From the NCBI RefSeq assembly GCF_002734285.1, contig NZ_NSEA01000002.1, positions 186,001 to 250,000 of the forward strand: 64,000 nucleotides of DNA. Direction: 5' to 3'. Shown here in pieces: positions 36,115 through 45,987 of the stretch; the first letter of the stretch is position 1; each line of letters opens with the position of its first letter. Both the position numbers and the translations under genes were made by a program. A model generated the notes under the pieces. That model was not told the DNA's origin. It did no database searches and saw only the letters and a program-made list of their open reading frames with translations. The DNA is from Fredinandcohnia onubensis. Its GTDB lineage: Bacteria; Bacillota; Bacilli; Bacillales; Bacillaceae_L.

Positions 36115-36927
36115 TTGAATCATTCTTTTCAAGAGCAAGCTTTATTTGAAACCCAGTTTTGGATGCAAGTTCTAGGTGACCACAGCCGATTTTTACACGA
36201 TTCACTTGCACCTAGTGAAGAATCAAAAATCGCCAAAACCAAACAATTTAAAAACACATTTGACTATTTATTAGATACTGCACGTCAGCCTCTCCAAACA
36301 AATCAATTAATAGCTATCATTAAAGAAGGTAGAAGTGCAGGAGAACAGCTTCGCATTTTAAAATTAGACATTATTAAAGAACAATTAGTTGGAAAGGTAA
36401 AAATTAGTCTTACTCCTTCTTTTATCAATCATATGGTCAACGAATTAGATGAATGGCTTCGGGTATCCAGCTTTCTAGTAGAAGGAAAAAGTGTACCACC
36501 AACTCATGCGCTTCATCACCACCTCATTTGGCTATTAGATGCTGCAGGTCATGCAGGCGGAATTGCTTCAAATGTTGACCGTGTGGAGAAAGAGTTACTC
36601 AAAAAAAGCGAGAAATTTGTTAAGGAGTGGGAGGATTTTTACTTAAAAGCAGTGGAAATGGTTGGATTCTTACGTACCAGTCAATATGAATTCCCTGCCC
36701 TTACCCGTTTTAACAATGATGTAGAGTTAGAGATGAAAATTTTTAAAGGTTTCCTTGAAGAGTTAGAGGAGATGCAATTAAATAAAGAAATCCTAGGAGT
36801 CCTTACTCCACTGATGGCAGACCATATGGCAAGAGAAGAATGCTATTACTTAATAAAATTAGCGCAATCCACAAAGGAAATCAATCAACCAAATTGTGAT
36901 CCAACAAAGCCGCGCGTTCAAGAATAA
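36115..36927 (+). CDS. DUF2935 protein (tandem hemerythrin-like helical bundles)
   Basis: A 270-residue soluble protein with two helical bundles. The first begins ETQFWMQVLGDHSRFL, and conserved His/Glu occur in THALHHHLIWLLDAAGHAGG and MADHMAREECYYL, consistent with the metal-binding hemerythrin-like DUF2935 family. It starts at TTG after AGGAGG. Function unknown; it is divergent from the superoxide dismutase gene, hinting at a redox or metal role (inference). Confidence 0.85.
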   Translation: MNHSFQEQALFETQFWMQVLGDHSRFLHDSLAPSEESKIAKTKQFKNTFDYLLDTARQPLQTNQLIAIIKEGRSAGEQLRILKLDIIKEQLVGKVKISLTPSFINHMVNELDEWLRVSSFLVEGKSVPPTHALHHHLIWLLDAAGHAGGIASNVDRVEKELLKKSEKFVKEWEDFYLKAVEMVGFLRTSQYEFPALTRFNNDVELEMKIFKGFLEELEEMQLNKEILGVLTPLMADHMAREECYYLIKLAQSTKEINQPNCDPTKPRVQE

Positions 36928-36930
36928 TAG

Positions 36931-36966
36931 AAAACCCCAATTGCTTAAAAGACTTGCAATTGGGGT
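36931..36966. terminator. Bidirectional terminator
   Basis: AACCCCAATTGC...GCAATTGGGGTT, a 12-bp stem between two converging genes. Confidence 0.85.
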
Positions 36967-36972
36967 TCGTTG

Positions 36973-37386
36973 TTATGGTTGAATAAATTCCAGTGGTGAT
37001 TTTATTTCATAGCTGTTTTTATGATGGAGATGCGTGAAAATTTCTTTCAATCTCTCAAATTGTATATCTTTAAAATGCTCTTCAAATTGTTTTTGTTCAT
37101 TGAGATATACCCGTTTACGATGACGGTACCCAGGATTCTTAAGTAAACATACTAATGCTACGAGATCTTTGAAATATACTTCATTCGAATCAATTGTAAA
37201 AACCGGGTCTTCAGTAAAAGGAGTAAATGATGTAAATTGTTCATCAAAATAACGTAAATAAAGGACTTGTAAAGTTTTTTCTTCTCCATCTTCAACAAAT
37301 GTGACCTCAGATTGATTAAAGAAATCTTCAAAAGTATTTTTTAACGTTTTCTCAAGCTCAAATCCACTACATTTTTTAATTAACAC
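36973..37386 (-). CDS. Hypothetical protein, 137 residues
   Basis: A soluble, mixed alpha/beta-looking protein with no signal peptide or membrane helix (FEDFFNQSEVTFVEDGEE..., NPGYRHRKRVYLNEQKQFEEHF). GTG follows GAGGTGAAATT, a clear ribosome binding site. It sits next to scpB where B. subtilis has ypuI, but I see no resemblance to YpuI. I do not recognise the family. Confidence 0.7.
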   Translation of the reverse strand: MLIKKCSGFELEKTLKNTFEDFFNQSEVTFVEDGEEKTLQVLYLRYFDEQFTSFTPFTEDPVFTIDSNEVYFKDLVALVCLLKNPGYRHRKRVYLNEQKQFEEHFKDIQFERLKEIFTHLHHKNSYEIKSPLEFIQP

Positions 37387-37461
37387 AATTTCACCTCATC
37401 AGCCATCATTTTCCATTTAGATATATCTTCATATTACCATAGTTAACTTATCTAAGGTGAA

Positions 37462-38052
37462 TTAATTTGAATCTTCTATCGTTTCTTGAAACCTTTCAAA
37501 AAACAGGTCTGCTTCCTCTTGTACATATTCTTCATCTACTTTTTCAGGAAGTGGAGGTAATTCTTTTAATGTTTTTAAACCGAAATACTCTAAAAACTCC
37601 TTCGTTGTGCCATATAAAATAGCTCTTCCTGTCCCTTCAACACGGCCAACTTCTTTGATCAATGCCTTTGCTATTAAGGTTTGAATCGGCCTTTCTGTCT
37701 TCACTCCACGGATTTCTTCGACCTCTGCACGTGTAATCGGCTGACGATACGCAATAATTGCTAGTGTCTCTAAGGCAGCCTGTGATAATGAAGAGGATGA
37801 AGGTGATTCTACTAGTTTTTTCAGATAAACGGCATGTTCCTTTTTTGTTGTGAGTTGGTAGGTTCCAGCTACTTCAACTAGATTAATACCTCTGTGAGCT
37901 TGCTTATAATCATTTATTAACTCATTTATGATATCTAAAGCCGTACTCTCATTAATCTCTAAAACAAGTGCCATTTGTTTTAATGTCAAACCCTCATCAC
38001 CAGCAGCAAAAAGAAGCCCTTCGATAACGGCTTTCCAATCTATTAATTTCAT
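37462..38052 (-). CDS. scpB: Segregation and condensation protein ScpB
   Basis: A 196-residue winged-helix (kite) subunit of the SMC-ScpA-ScpB condensin. Characteristic sequences are [14 protein letters not shown] near the start, [23 protein letters not shown], and [15 protein letters not shown]. The start overlaps the scpA stop (TAATG), so translation is coupled. Confidence 0.96.
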   Translation of the reverse strand: MKLIDWKAVIEGLLFAAGDEGLTLKQMALVLEINESTALDIINELINDYKQAHRGINLVEVAGTYQLTTKKEHAVYLKKLVESPSSSSLSQAALETLAIIAYRQPITRAEVEEIRGVKTERPIQTLIAKALIKEVGRVEGTGRAILYGTTKEFLEYFGLKTLKELPPLPEKVDEEYVQEEADLFFERFQETIEDSN

Positions 38053-38816
38053 TACATAAAATCCCTTTCCAAACTCGATATATAAATCTCTGAAAAATTG
38101 TTCTGTTGTTCAATTAACACAGCATTCTTTTTCATTAATTCAAGAAGCGCAAGGAATGTGACAACCATATGGTTTTTATCATGGTATGGAAAAAGCTCTG
38201 TGAATTTCTTTTTTCCACGATACCCTTTTAATTCATGAATAATCTCTTCCATCCTTTTCTCAATGGGTATTTCTTGTCTTGTGATTCTTGTCGCTAATGG
38301 TCTCTGCAATTTTTTACGGCGCATTAGCTTTTGAAAGGCTCCAAGCATGTCATAGATATTGACATCTAATGAATGATCGATTGTAACATCCTTTGTAAAT
38401 TCACTTAAATCACTCGGAGGTTTCGTAAATAACTGTGACCGTTCTTCTTCTAGATGTTTTAGATCATCGGCAGCATTTTTATATTTACGGTATTCAATCA
38501 AGCGATTCATTAAGTCTTCTCGTGGGTCTTCTTCAAATTCAAATTCGGAATTTTCGTCAATAAGCTCTTCTTCCTGCTTTGGAAGTAGCATTTTGCTTTT
38601 AATCGCTAAAAGCGTAGCAGCCATGACAAGATATTCGCTTGCTATATCTAATTGTAATACTTTCATAGCATGTATATAAATTAAGTATTGTTCAGTAATT
38701 TCCGCTACTGGTATATCATAAATATCAATTTCTAATCGATTGATTAAATGTAAAAGAAGGTCTAATGGACCTTCAAAAGAGTCAATTTTTACGCTGTAAT
38801 GTAATTCCTCGCTCAT
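38052..38816 (-). CDS. scpA: Segregation and condensation protein ScpA
   Basis: A 254-residue kleisin that bridges SMC heads. The family start [21 protein letters not shown] and the segment [20 protein letters not shown] are clear. The start is uncertain: ATG at 38816 (MSEELHYSV) fits the family N-terminus, while ATG at 38837 adds seven residues; neither has a well-spaced ribosome binding site. Confidence 0.94.
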   Translation of the reverse strand: MSEELHYSVKIDSFEGPLDLLLHLINRLEIDIYDIPVAEITEQYLIYIHAMKVLQLDIASEYLVMAATLLAIKSKMLLPKQEEELIDENSEFEFEEDPREDLMNRLIEYRKYKNAADDLKHLEEERSQLFTKPPSDLSEFTKDVTIDHSLDVNIYDMLGAFQKLMRRKKLQRPLATRITRQEIPIEKRMEEIIHELKGYRGKKKFTELFPYHDKNHMVVTFLALLELMKKNAVLIEQQNNFSEIYISSLERDFM

Positions 38817-38971
38817 CTCACCAAAAATACCCTTCATCGCAATTTCATATAGTTAATTTTAACACAATAATTAGTATAGAACATAATTTGCATTCAAGCC
38901 ATATCAGGTTTTTGGATATTTGTCCCAAGTGTTTTCAAAAAAAAATGATGTCGATACGGACAATCGCCCAC

Positions 38972-38998
38972 ACATGAAGGACTAAAAGTCATACTATA
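38972..38998 (+). promoter_or_regulatory. SigK-type promoter of the yjcZ-like gene
   Basis: AC (38972-38973), 16-base spacer, CATACTATA (38990-38998), matching AC-N16-CATANNNTA. The gene start is 36 bases downstream. Confidence 0.7.
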
Positions 38999-39033
38999 AC
39001 TGTGTAACCAAGAAAATTAAGGAGGTATTTTAA

Positions 39034-39123
39034 ATGGGTGACGGATATAACTTCGGAGGCGGATTTGCCTTAATCGTAGTATTGTTTATTCTTTTAATTA
39101 TTGTTGGTGCAGCTTGGTTCTAA
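39034..39123 (+). CDS. YjcZ family sporulation micropeptide
   Basis: A 29-residue peptide, MGDGYNFGGGFALIV followed by VLFILLIIVGAAWF: Gly-rich start and one hydrophobic helix, the YjcZ-family pattern. ATG follows AAGGAGG with good spacing, a SigK-type promoter lies upstream and a terminator downstream, so it is a self-contained late mother-cell gene. Function in the spore is unknown. Confidence 0.88.
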   Translation: MGDGYNFGGGFALIVVLFILLIIVGAAWF

Positions 39124-39144
39124 GATAAACAAAAAATTAACAAT

Positions 39145-39178
39145 AAGGTGTTCGGCATTTTGCTGAACACCTTGTTTA
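39145..39178 (+). terminator. Terminator of the yjcZ-like gene
   Basis: AAGGTGTTCGGCA...TGCTGAACACCTT hairpin followed by GTTTATT. Confidence 0.8.
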
Positions 39179-39247
39179 TTCCATGTTACGGATATGAAAA
39201 TATGATAAACTACATATACATATTGTTAAAGGAGTGTGTTAAGCCAC

Positions 39248-39778
39248 TTGTACCCTCAAGCTTATATTGAATATCTAATTCACTTCCATTGTGGCCGGGA
39301 CTATTTTGAATGCCATGAAATATTAGAAGATCATTGGAAAGAAGACCCTGTTGCAGAAAGAAAGCAATATTGGGTCGGTTTAATTCAAATTGCAGTTTCC
39401 CTTTATCATCACCGGCGTGGAAATCATGCAGGTGCTTTACGAATGATGAAAAGTGCATTAATGATATGTAAGGCCAAAAAAACTGACTTAGCTCAGTTAG
39501 GCCTACAGGTTGATAAGTTAATTGAAATATTACAAAAGAAATATCATGATATTGGAAACGGCGTACCCTATGACAGTATTAACTTACCAATTAATGATCA
39601 AGTACTATTAGAAACATGTGTTTCCCAAGCTCTACAAATTGGGCAACCTTGGGGAGCTCCAAGTGACTTATCTAATAAAGGATTAATTGATAAACACAAA
39701 TTACGTGACAGAAGTGATGTCATTGCTGAACGACAAAAACAATTTCTTATAAAGCAAAAGTTAAGGAACGAAAAATAA
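39248..39778 (+). CDS. ypuF: DUF309 protein (YpuF-like)
   Basis: A 176-residue soluble helical protein. The DUF309 signature FHCGRDYFECHEILEDHWK lies near the N-terminus, followed by GLIQIAVSLYHHRRGNHAGA. The start is uncertain: TTG at 39248 is 13 bases from AAAGGAG, whereas a GTG at 39236 almost touches it. B. subtilis ypuF occupies the same place between scpA and ribT. The function is unknown. Confidence 0.85.
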   Translation: MYPQAYIEYLIHFHCGRDYFECHEILEDHWKEDPVAERKQYWVGLIQIAVSLYHHRRGNHAGALRMMKSALMICKAKKTDLAQLGLQVDKLIEILQKKYHDIGNGVPYDSINLPINDQVLLETCVSQALQIGQPWGAPSDLSNKGLIDKHKLRDRSDVIAERQKQFLIKQKLRNEK

Positions 39779-40176
<398 letters not shown>

Positions 40177-40354
40177 TCATTATCGAAAAACTTTCCGAGT
40201 AGTATATTTTTCAAACATTCTACTACTTTTGGACTAACCTCATTACATTAATTAAGAGTACCATTTTCTATTCTTTTTTTCCATAGTCTTTTTGGAATAC
40301 CCTTAAATTTAAATTATTACCAAAATCTTATAATTTTATACAAAAACTTATTTA

Positions 40355-40822
40355 TTATTCAAAAGAACGGGATAGATTCGCCATTTCAATCGCTGTTACC
40401 GCAGAATCCCATCCTTTATTTCCTGCTTTTGTTCCTGCTCTTTCGATCGCTTGTTCAATTGTATCTGTTGTTAAAACACCAAACATAACAGGTTTTCCAG
40501 TCGATAGGGCAGTTGCAGCCAGTCCTTTTGCGACTTCGTTACAAACATAATCATAGTGAGAAGTTGAACCTCTAATAACAGTTCCTAACGCAATAACTGC
40601 ATCATATTTGTTTGATTCAGCCATTTTTTTAGCAATTAGCGGAAGTTCAAACGCTCCTGGAACCCATGCAATTTCAACATCTTCATCTGCAACACCATGT
40701 CTTTTAAGTGCATCAAGTGAACCGCTTAGTAGCTTTGCTGTTATAAATTCATTAAAACGTGCAACTACGATCCCTACTCTTAAACCTGTACCAACTAAAT
40801 GTCCTTCATAAATTTTATTCAT
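40355..40822 (-). CDS. ribH: 6,7-dimethyl-8-ribityllumazine synthase
   Basis: A 155-residue capsid-forming enzyme that condenses the ribityl pyrimidine with dihydroxybutanone phosphate. Conserved [19 protein letters not shown], and [14 protein letters not shown] (catalytic His) are present. It forms icosahedral shells around RibE in Bacillus. It lies after ribBA in the FMN-controlled operon. Confidence 0.96.
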   Translation of the reverse strand: MNKIYEGHLVGTGLRVGIVVARFNEFITAKLLSGSLDALKRHGVADEDVEIAWVPGAFELPLIAKKMAESNKYDAVIALGTVIRGSTSHYDYVCNEVAKGLAATALSTGKPVMFGVLTTDTIEQAIERAGTKAGNKGWDSAVTAIEMANLSRSFE

Positions 40823-40861
40823 TATAATCCTCCTATGTTATAAGTTATTTGTTCTATTTTT

Positions 40862-42025
40862 TTAAAAATGAAGTATATGCCCTACATTTTCAGTTCCTTT
40901 TGCTCCATCAATGGGAACACGATCTACTATCTCTAAATTATATCCCTCAAGGCCAGCAATTTTTCTTGGGTTATTCGTTAATAGCTTCATTTTCTTAATG
41001 CCTAGGTCTTTAAGGATTTGAGCACCAATCCCATAATCCCTTAATTCCGGTAATCCCCCAAGTTTTTTAGTGATTTCAGCAGAGTTATGCCCTTCTTCTT
41101 GGAGTTTATAGGCACGCATTTTATTAATTAAACCAGGTCCTCTACCTTCTTGACGCATATATAAGAGGATTCCCGAGCCCGCTTGCTCGATTTGCCTTAA
41201 TGCAGCATAAAGCTGTGGTCCACATGTGCATTGCTTCGAACCGAATACATCCCCAGCTAAGCATTCTGAGTGTACTCTAACTAACATTGGTTCTGTTTCA
41301 CTGATCTCACCTTTAATAAGGGCAACATGTTCCTTATTATCAATAAGACTAGTATATCCAATCGCTTTAAAATCTCCATATTCTGTTGGTAGGGTTACTT
41401 CAATTTCTCTTTTAACCAATTTTTCTTTTTGATTTCGATATCGAATTAAGTCTTCAATCGTAATCATTTTTAAGTTAAATTCATCGGCAATCTTCCGTAA
41501 ATCAGGAACTCTAGCCATTGTTCCGTCTTCTTTGACAATTTCACAAATTACTCCTGCAGGCTCTGCTCCTGCAAGCGCGGCTAAGTCAACAGCTGCTTCG
41601 GTATGACCGGCTCTTCGAAGAACTCCACCTTCTTTAGCAATCAAAGGAAAGACGTGACCAGGTCTTTTGAAGTCGGATGCTTTTGATTCCGGATTAAGCA
41701 ACTCCATTATTGTTGTTGAACGTTCTATTGCACTAATACCAGTTGTAGTTGTTTTATGGTCGATACTTACTGTAAAAGCAGTTCCATGTGGATCCGTATT
41801 ATGAGTCACCATTGGCTCAAGATTTAGTTTTTTCGCTAGAGACTTTGTAATAGGAGTACAAACGAGTCCACGTCCATGTGTGATCATAAAATTAATGACC
41901 TCTGGAGTTGCTTTATCAGCAATCGCGATAAAGTCTCCTTCATTTTCACGATCTTCATCATCACATACAATGATTACTTTTCCTTGCTTTAGTTCTTCAA
42001 GTGCCTCTTCAATTGGATCAAACAT
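40862..42025 (-). CDS. ribBA: Bifunctional dihydroxybutanone-phosphate synthase / GTP cyclohydrolase II
   Basis: A 387-residue fusion. The N-terminal RibB half has [11 protein letters not shown] and THGRGLVC; the C-terminal RibA half has the zinc motif [15 protein letters not shown] and the RQEGRGPGL catalytic segment. It supplies both entry substrates of riboflavin synthesis. ATG (MFDPIEEAL) follows AAAGGGGGG; the frame continues upstream into ribE but without a better start. Confidence 0.96.
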   Translation of the reverse strand: MFDPIEEALEELKQGKVIIVCDDEDRENEGDFIAIADKATPEVINFMITHGRGLVCTPITKSLAKKLNLEPMVTHNTDPHGTAFTVSIDHKTTTTGISAIERSTTIMELLNPESKASDFKRPGHVFPLIAKEGGVLRRAGHTEAAVDLAALAGAEPAGVICEIVKEDGTMARVPDLRKIADEFNLKMITIEDLIRYRNQKEKLVKREIEVTLPTEYGDFKAIGYTSLIDNKEHVALIKGEISETEPMLVRVHSECLAGDVFGSKQCTCGPQLYAALRQIEQAGSGILLYMRQEGRGPGLINKMRAYKLQEEGHNSAEITKKLGGLPELRDYGIGAQILKDLGIKKMKLLTNNPRKIAGLEGYNLEIVDRVPIDGAKGTENVGHILHF

Positions 42026-42044
42026 TGTAGTCCCCCCTTTATTT

Positions 42045-42701
42045 TTATTTAAAACCATTTTCTTCTAAAAAACTCGCTGTAATCCTTGATTCAGTTGATT
42101 TTTCATTTCCAAAAGACCTTCGCATAAACTGACTGACATATTTGCCAAGCATGTCACACTCGATGTTTACAATGTCTCCTACTCCTTTTTTTCGCAAAAT
42201 TGTTTCTGTTAGCGTATGAGGAATTAGTGATAGAGTAAATGTATTTTTCGTCAGCCCAAAGATCGTTAAACTCGTTCCATCAACTGTTACTGACCCTTTA
42301 TAAATCATGAACTGGATAAGTTCTTCAGGGATTTCGATTTCATAATACACTGCATTCCCTTTGGGTTCTTTTCGAACAATTTTTCCGATACCATCCACAT
42401 GTCCTGAAACGATATGTCCTCCAAAACGCCCATTTGCAGACATTGCTCTTTCGAGGTTGACATCATCATTCCGTTGTAAATCACGTAACGAGGTTGATTT
42501 AACCGTTTCTGGCATCACATCAACTGTGAATCCATCTGATGTAAATTCGGTCACCGTTAGACAAACACCATTAACAGAAATACTATCTCCAAGATTCACA
42601 TCATCAAGAATTTTTCTAGCTTTAATGACCATTTCAACCGAATCCTGTGATCCATTTATCGCCTTAATTTTCCCGATTTCTTCTACAATTCCTGTAAACA
42701 T
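42045..42701 (-). CDS. ribE: Riboflavin synthase alpha chain
   Basis: A 218-residue enzyme that dismutates lumazine to riboflavin. Two lumazine-binding repeats begin at [10 protein letters not shown] and at about residue 98 ([13 protein letters not shown]). It lies between ribD and ribBA, separated from each by a few bases. Confidence 0.96.
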   Translation of the reverse strand: MFTGIVEEIGKIKAINGSQDSVEMVIKARKILDDVNLGDSISVNGVCLTVTEFTSDGFTVDVMPETVKSTSLRDLQRNDDVNLERAMSANGRFGGHIVSGHVDGIGKIVRKEPKGNAVYYEIEIPEELIQFMIYKGSVTVDGTSLTIFGLTKNTFTLSLIPHTLTETILRKKGVGDIVNIECDMLGKYVSQFMRRSFGNEKSTESRITASFLEENGFK

Positions 42702-42709
42702 TTTTTCAC

Positions 42710-43801
42710 CTACAATACCGGTTCGGCTATGATTTTCACATCTTCTCCAAGCTGTTCTACCGATTTTATTGTTAATTGTAATGAATCATCAATCGATTCA
42801 ATTCCAGAGCCACCAATCGCAGTGGGTGCTTGCTTGCCACCAAATAGTTTAGGTGCTAGGTATACGATAACTTGGTTAATTGCTTTTTCCTTTAAGAAGC
42901 TGCCGTTCACTTCAGCTCCACCTTCCACAAAAATAGAGGAGATGCCTTCTTCACCTAACCGTGTTAACATCGTGCTGATAGATAAATTATCCTCTTGTAA
43001 TTGAATAATTCGAACGCCTTTTTTTCCGGAGAACTCGTTCATTTTCTCCTGGTTAACTTGATTAGAAACAATAATCCATGTCTCTGCTTTGCCGTCATTT
43101 ACAATTTGCGAATCCATTGGTGTACGTAATTTTGAATCCAAAATAACACGAATAGGATTTTTCCCTGTACCATTTGGAAGTCGTGTTGTTAAGCTTGGGT
43201 TGTCCATAAGTACCGTGTTAACACCAACAAGAATGGCATCATGTATACTACGATATAAATGAACGTCTTGTCTTGCAGCCTCACCAGTTATCCATTTGCT
43301 CTCACCAGTAACGGTCGCTATTTTTCCATCAAGAGTGGTAGCCGATTTTAGCGTTACGTAGGGTCGTTTTTTATCTAAATAGTGAAAAAAGACCGCGTTT
43401 AATGCATCAGCTTGTTCCTTACATACCCCAACCTCGACTTCAATCCCTGCTGCTTTTAGTTTGGCCATGCCTTTTCCAGCAACGAGTGGATTAGGGTCAG
43501 TGGTTGCAACTACAACTCTTTTCACCTTACTTGTTATTAACAAATCCGCACAAGGTGGGGTTTTTCCATGGTGACTGCATGGCTCCAACGTGACATAGGC
43601 AGTTGCATTTTGTGCCTTTTCGCCTGCCATCCTAACGGCATGCACTTCTGCATGGGGTTCTCCCGCTTTCAGGTGTGCTCCGATTCCTACAACACGTCCG
43701 TCATTTACAATAACTGCACCCACAACAGGGTTTGGAGTAGTTTGACCGACCCCTGCTTTTGCAATATTTATCGCTAAATTCATATAATCCTGATCTCTCA
43801 T
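42710..43801 (-). CDS. ribD: Bifunctional riboflavin deaminase/reductase RibD
   Basis: A 363-residue enzyme. The N-terminal deaminase has zinc ligands HAEVHAV and PCSHHGKTPPC; the C-terminal reductase has KSATTLDGKIAT, VNTVLMDNPSLTTR and FVEGGAEVNGSF. It carries out the second and third steps of riboflavin synthesis. It is the first gene after the FMN riboswitch. Confidence 0.96.
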   Translation of the reverse strand: MRDQDYMNLAINIAKAGVGQTTPNPVVGAVIVNDGRVVGIGAHLKAGEPHAEVHAVRMAGEKAQNATAYVTLEPCSHHGKTPPCADLLITSKVKRVVVATTDPNPLVAGKGMAKLKAAGIEVEVGVCKEQADALNAVFFHYLDKKRPYVTLKSATTLDGKIATVTGESKWITGEAARQDVHLYRSIHDAILVGVNTVLMDNPSLTTRLPNGTGKNPIRVILDSKLRTPMDSQIVNDGKAETWIIVSNQVNQEKMNEFSGKKGVRIIQLQEDNLSISTMLTRLGEEGISSIFVEGGAEVNGSFLKEKAINQVIVYLAPKLFGGKQAPTAIGGSGIESIDDSLQLTIKSVEQLGEDVKIIAEPVL

Positions 43802-43863
43802 TTTAAACTACGCTCCTTTCTTTTATCTTTTACTTATTAGGGAGTTTCTATCTTAGTTACTAA

Positions 43864-43898
43864 AATAAAAAAGACCTCGGAAAACAATCCGGGGTCTG
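43864..43898 (-). terminator. FMN riboswitch terminator
   Basis: AGACCCCGG-ATTGTTTT-CCGAGGTCT on the minus strand then TTTTTT, between the aptamer and ribD. Confidence 0.88.
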
Positions 43899-43989
43899 GT
43901 AGATGTAATCAAGTAACACAATATGTATTTTTGCCCAACTCAAATAAGGGTATATTGAGCAAATTTTTTCACATACCTGTACGTACCTA

Positions 43990-44188
43990 ACATCCTTCTC
44001 CCATCCAGACTTTAACTGTCGGCCTTGGATTCTCACCAAGTCCACCATTTTAAATAAAAAACCAAAACTTTGAGTTTTTATGGCAAAAGTGCCTACCTAC
44101 ATTATATATGGCATTAAAATGGGTCACGGGCTTAGAACAAATTGTTCATCACCGTCGGTAAGGAATTTCACCTAACCCCGAAGGAAAT
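43990..44188 (-). promoter_or_regulatory. FMN riboswitch (RFN element)
   Basis: Minus strand: TTCGGGGTTAGGTGAAATTCC, TACCGACGGTGATGAAC, GCCCGTGA, GTGGACTTGGTGAGAATCC, AAGGCCGACAGTTAAAGTC and TGGATGGGAGAAGGATG, all the conserved RFN blocks in order. With the terminator downstream it should stop transcription of ribDEBAH when FMN is plentiful. The variable arm is long. Confidence 0.95.
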
Positions 44189-44273
44189 ATTTAATTATAA
44201 TTATTATAGCGATTTAAAACAGTATAACATAAAGTAATATTATTTTGTCGAATTTTACACTTCTGCATTCAAA

Positions 44274-44360
44274 TTAGACAATAAACAACCAATAAATGAC
44301 TCCCCATGCCAAAGATAATAATAGCAGAACAAAAAATACTGTCCATCTTCCTTTTCCCAT
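44274..44360 (-). CDS. Putative 28-residue membrane peptide
   Basis: MGKGRWTVFFVLL then LLSLAWGVIYWLFIV and a stop: a basic start and one hydrophobic helix. ATG is preceded by TGAGGTG at good spacing. It lies between ppiB and the FMN riboswitch, separate from both. No family is recognised; it could be a small stress or sporulation peptide, or chance. Confidence 0.5.
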   Translation of the reverse strand: MGKGRWTVFFVLLLLSLAWGVIYWLFIV

Positions 44361-44395
44361 CTAGTTTCACCTCAAGAATTATTATAGGACAATAA

Positions 44396-44431
44396 AAGAA
44401 AAAGACACAACAAGAATCACCTGTTGTGTCT
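44396..44431 (-). terminator. Terminator of ppiB
   Basis: AGACACAACA...TGTTGTGTCT hairpin on the minus strand followed by TTTTCTTTT. Confidence 0.85.
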
Positions 44432-44442
44432 AAAATCAACTA

Positions 44443-44877
44443 TTATTCTTCCCAAACTTTAACTTCTTTCATAACATCGCCTTGTTTAATGCGGTAAACA
44501 GACTCTAATCCTTCAATCACCTGACCGAATACAGTATGTACTCCATCTAAATGCGGTTGTGGCTCATGTACGATGAAAAATTGGCTTCCACCAGTGTCTT
44601 TTCCAGCGTGCGCCATTGATAACGCTCCAGCCACATGCTTATGTGGATTTCCTTCCGTTTCACACTTTATAGAATAACCTGGTCCACCAGTTCCGTTTCC
44701 ACGTGGGCAACCACCTTGTGCAACGAAGCCTGGGATTACACGGTGAAATGTAAGTCCATTATAGAAACCTTCATTAGCAAGTTTTTCAAAATTTTCTACA
44801 GTTCCAGGTGCTTCATTTGCATATAACTCAATTACGATTTTTTCTCCATTTTCGAATTCAATGCTTGCTTTTTTCAT
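44443..44877 (-). CDS. ppiB: Peptidyl-prolyl cis-trans isomerase B (cyclophilin)
   Basis: A 144-residue cytosolic cyclophilin. [13 protein letters not shown] contains the catalytic Arg, and [19 protein letters not shown] is the substrate-binding stretch. ATG follows CGGAGG. It is a single-gene unit with its own terminator. Confidence 0.96.
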   Translation of the reverse strand: MKKASIEFENGEKIVIELYANEAPGTVENFEKLANEGFYNGLTFHRVIPGFVAQGGCPRGNGTGGPGYSIKCETEGNPHKHVAGALSMAHAGKDTGGSQFFIVHEPQPHLDGVHTVFGQVIEGLESVYRIKQGDVMKEVKVWEE

Positions 44878-45069
44878 TTGAAACCTCCGCTCATTTTCTT
44901 TCGTCCATATGTATTGAACGAGTTCATTTTACTATAAATGGTTGTAATAATCCAATACGAAGGGGGGAGTTTTTCCTAAATACAGTCAAAAAGATGTTTC
45001 TTGTAAAGAATAATGTATAATATGTACGATGGATACCTTGTTTTTCGAAAAATAAAGGAGGAAACTAGT

Positions 45070-45939
45070 TTGAAAAATAAACTTATACTCTCATTGTTAC
45101 TTGTATTTTCACTCATCTTTCCATCACTAAGCTTCGCAGACGCAGCACCTGGAGATGTGATTATTACACTTGGTCAAGACTTAACAGAAACTCAAAAAGA
45201 AACGATTTTAAACGAAATGAACGCACCTGAGAATCCACAAATTGTGGTTGTTACAAATGAAGAAGAACACCAATACCTTGGACAATACATTCCAAAGGCT
45301 AGAATTGGGAACAAGGCCTTATCCTCTGCTTCAATCACCATTGGAGAAAAAGGGTCTGGATTAGATGTAACGATAACGGAACATATCACCTTAATTACAG
45401 AGGAAATGTATGCAAATGCTTTAATTACAGCTGGTGTAAAAGATGCAAAAATCTTTGTAACCGGACCTGGTAATGTTTCTGGAACCGCTGCACTTACTGG
45501 AATTATAAAAGCCTATGAAGTATCATCAGATAAAGCTATTCCTGAAGAAGTGAAGCAGATTGCAAATGAAGAGATGGTAGAAACAACTAAATTAAGTGAA
45601 AAAATTGGGGCCGAAGATGCTGCGGCATTAATGGCTAAAATAAAAGATGAAATAGCAAAAAATGCTCCCAAAAATGATGAGGAACTTAGGACTATTATCG
45701 TTAATGCTGCCAATGACTTAGGAATCACACTAACTGATGCTGACATAACTAGGTTAATGGAATTGTTCAATAAATTATTGGAACTTAATATTGACTGGAA
45801 TCAAGTTGGAGAACAACTAAATCTAGCCAAGGAAAAGTTAACAAATTTTCTTGAGTCTGAAGAAGGGCAAAGTTTTCTTGATAAGCTGAAAGAATTCTTT
45901 GTCAACCTGATAGACGCTATAAAAGGTCTGTTTAAATAG
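45070..45939 (+). CDS. ypuA: DUF1002 secreted protein YpuA
   Basis: A 289-residue exported protein: signal peptide ending near LSFADA, a DUF1002 domain, and a helical C-terminus. TTG at 45070 follows AAAGGAGG; the frame extends 19 codons upstream but without a start of similar quality. B. subtilis ypuA is a cell-envelope stress gene; I found no clear ECF promoter here. Function unknown. Confidence 0.88.
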   Translation: MKNKLILSLLLVFSLIFPSLSFADAAPGDVIITLGQDLTETQKETILNEMNAPENPQIVVVTNEEEHQYLGQYIPKARIGNKALSSASITIGEKGSGLDVTITEHITLITEEMYANALITAGVKDAKIFVTGPGNVSGTAALTGIIKAYEVSSDKAIPEEVKQIANEEMVETTKLSEKIGAEDAAALMAKIKDEIAKNAPKNDEELRTIIVNAANDLGITLTDADITRLMELFNKLLELNIDWNQVGEQLNLAKEKLTNFLESEEGQSFLDKLKEFFVNLIDAIKGLFK

Positions 45940-45949
45940 TTGGCTAAAA

Positions 45950-45980
45950 CAAAAACCCACGAATAATCGTGGGTTTTTGC
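45950..45980. terminator. Bidirectional terminator between ypuA and lysA
   Basis: AAAAACCCACGA-ATAA-TCGTGGGTTTTT between converging genes. Confidence 0.9.
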
Positions 45981-45987
45981 ACTCTAT

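Noticed and set aside
36973-37386. Calling the 137-residue gene ypuI from its position next to scpB
   Set aside because: Length and sequence do not resemble YpuI as I know it, so it is left as hypothetical.
43860-44048. 62-codon minus-strand frame
   Set aside because: It lies inside the FMN riboswitch and its terminator, so it is noncoding.
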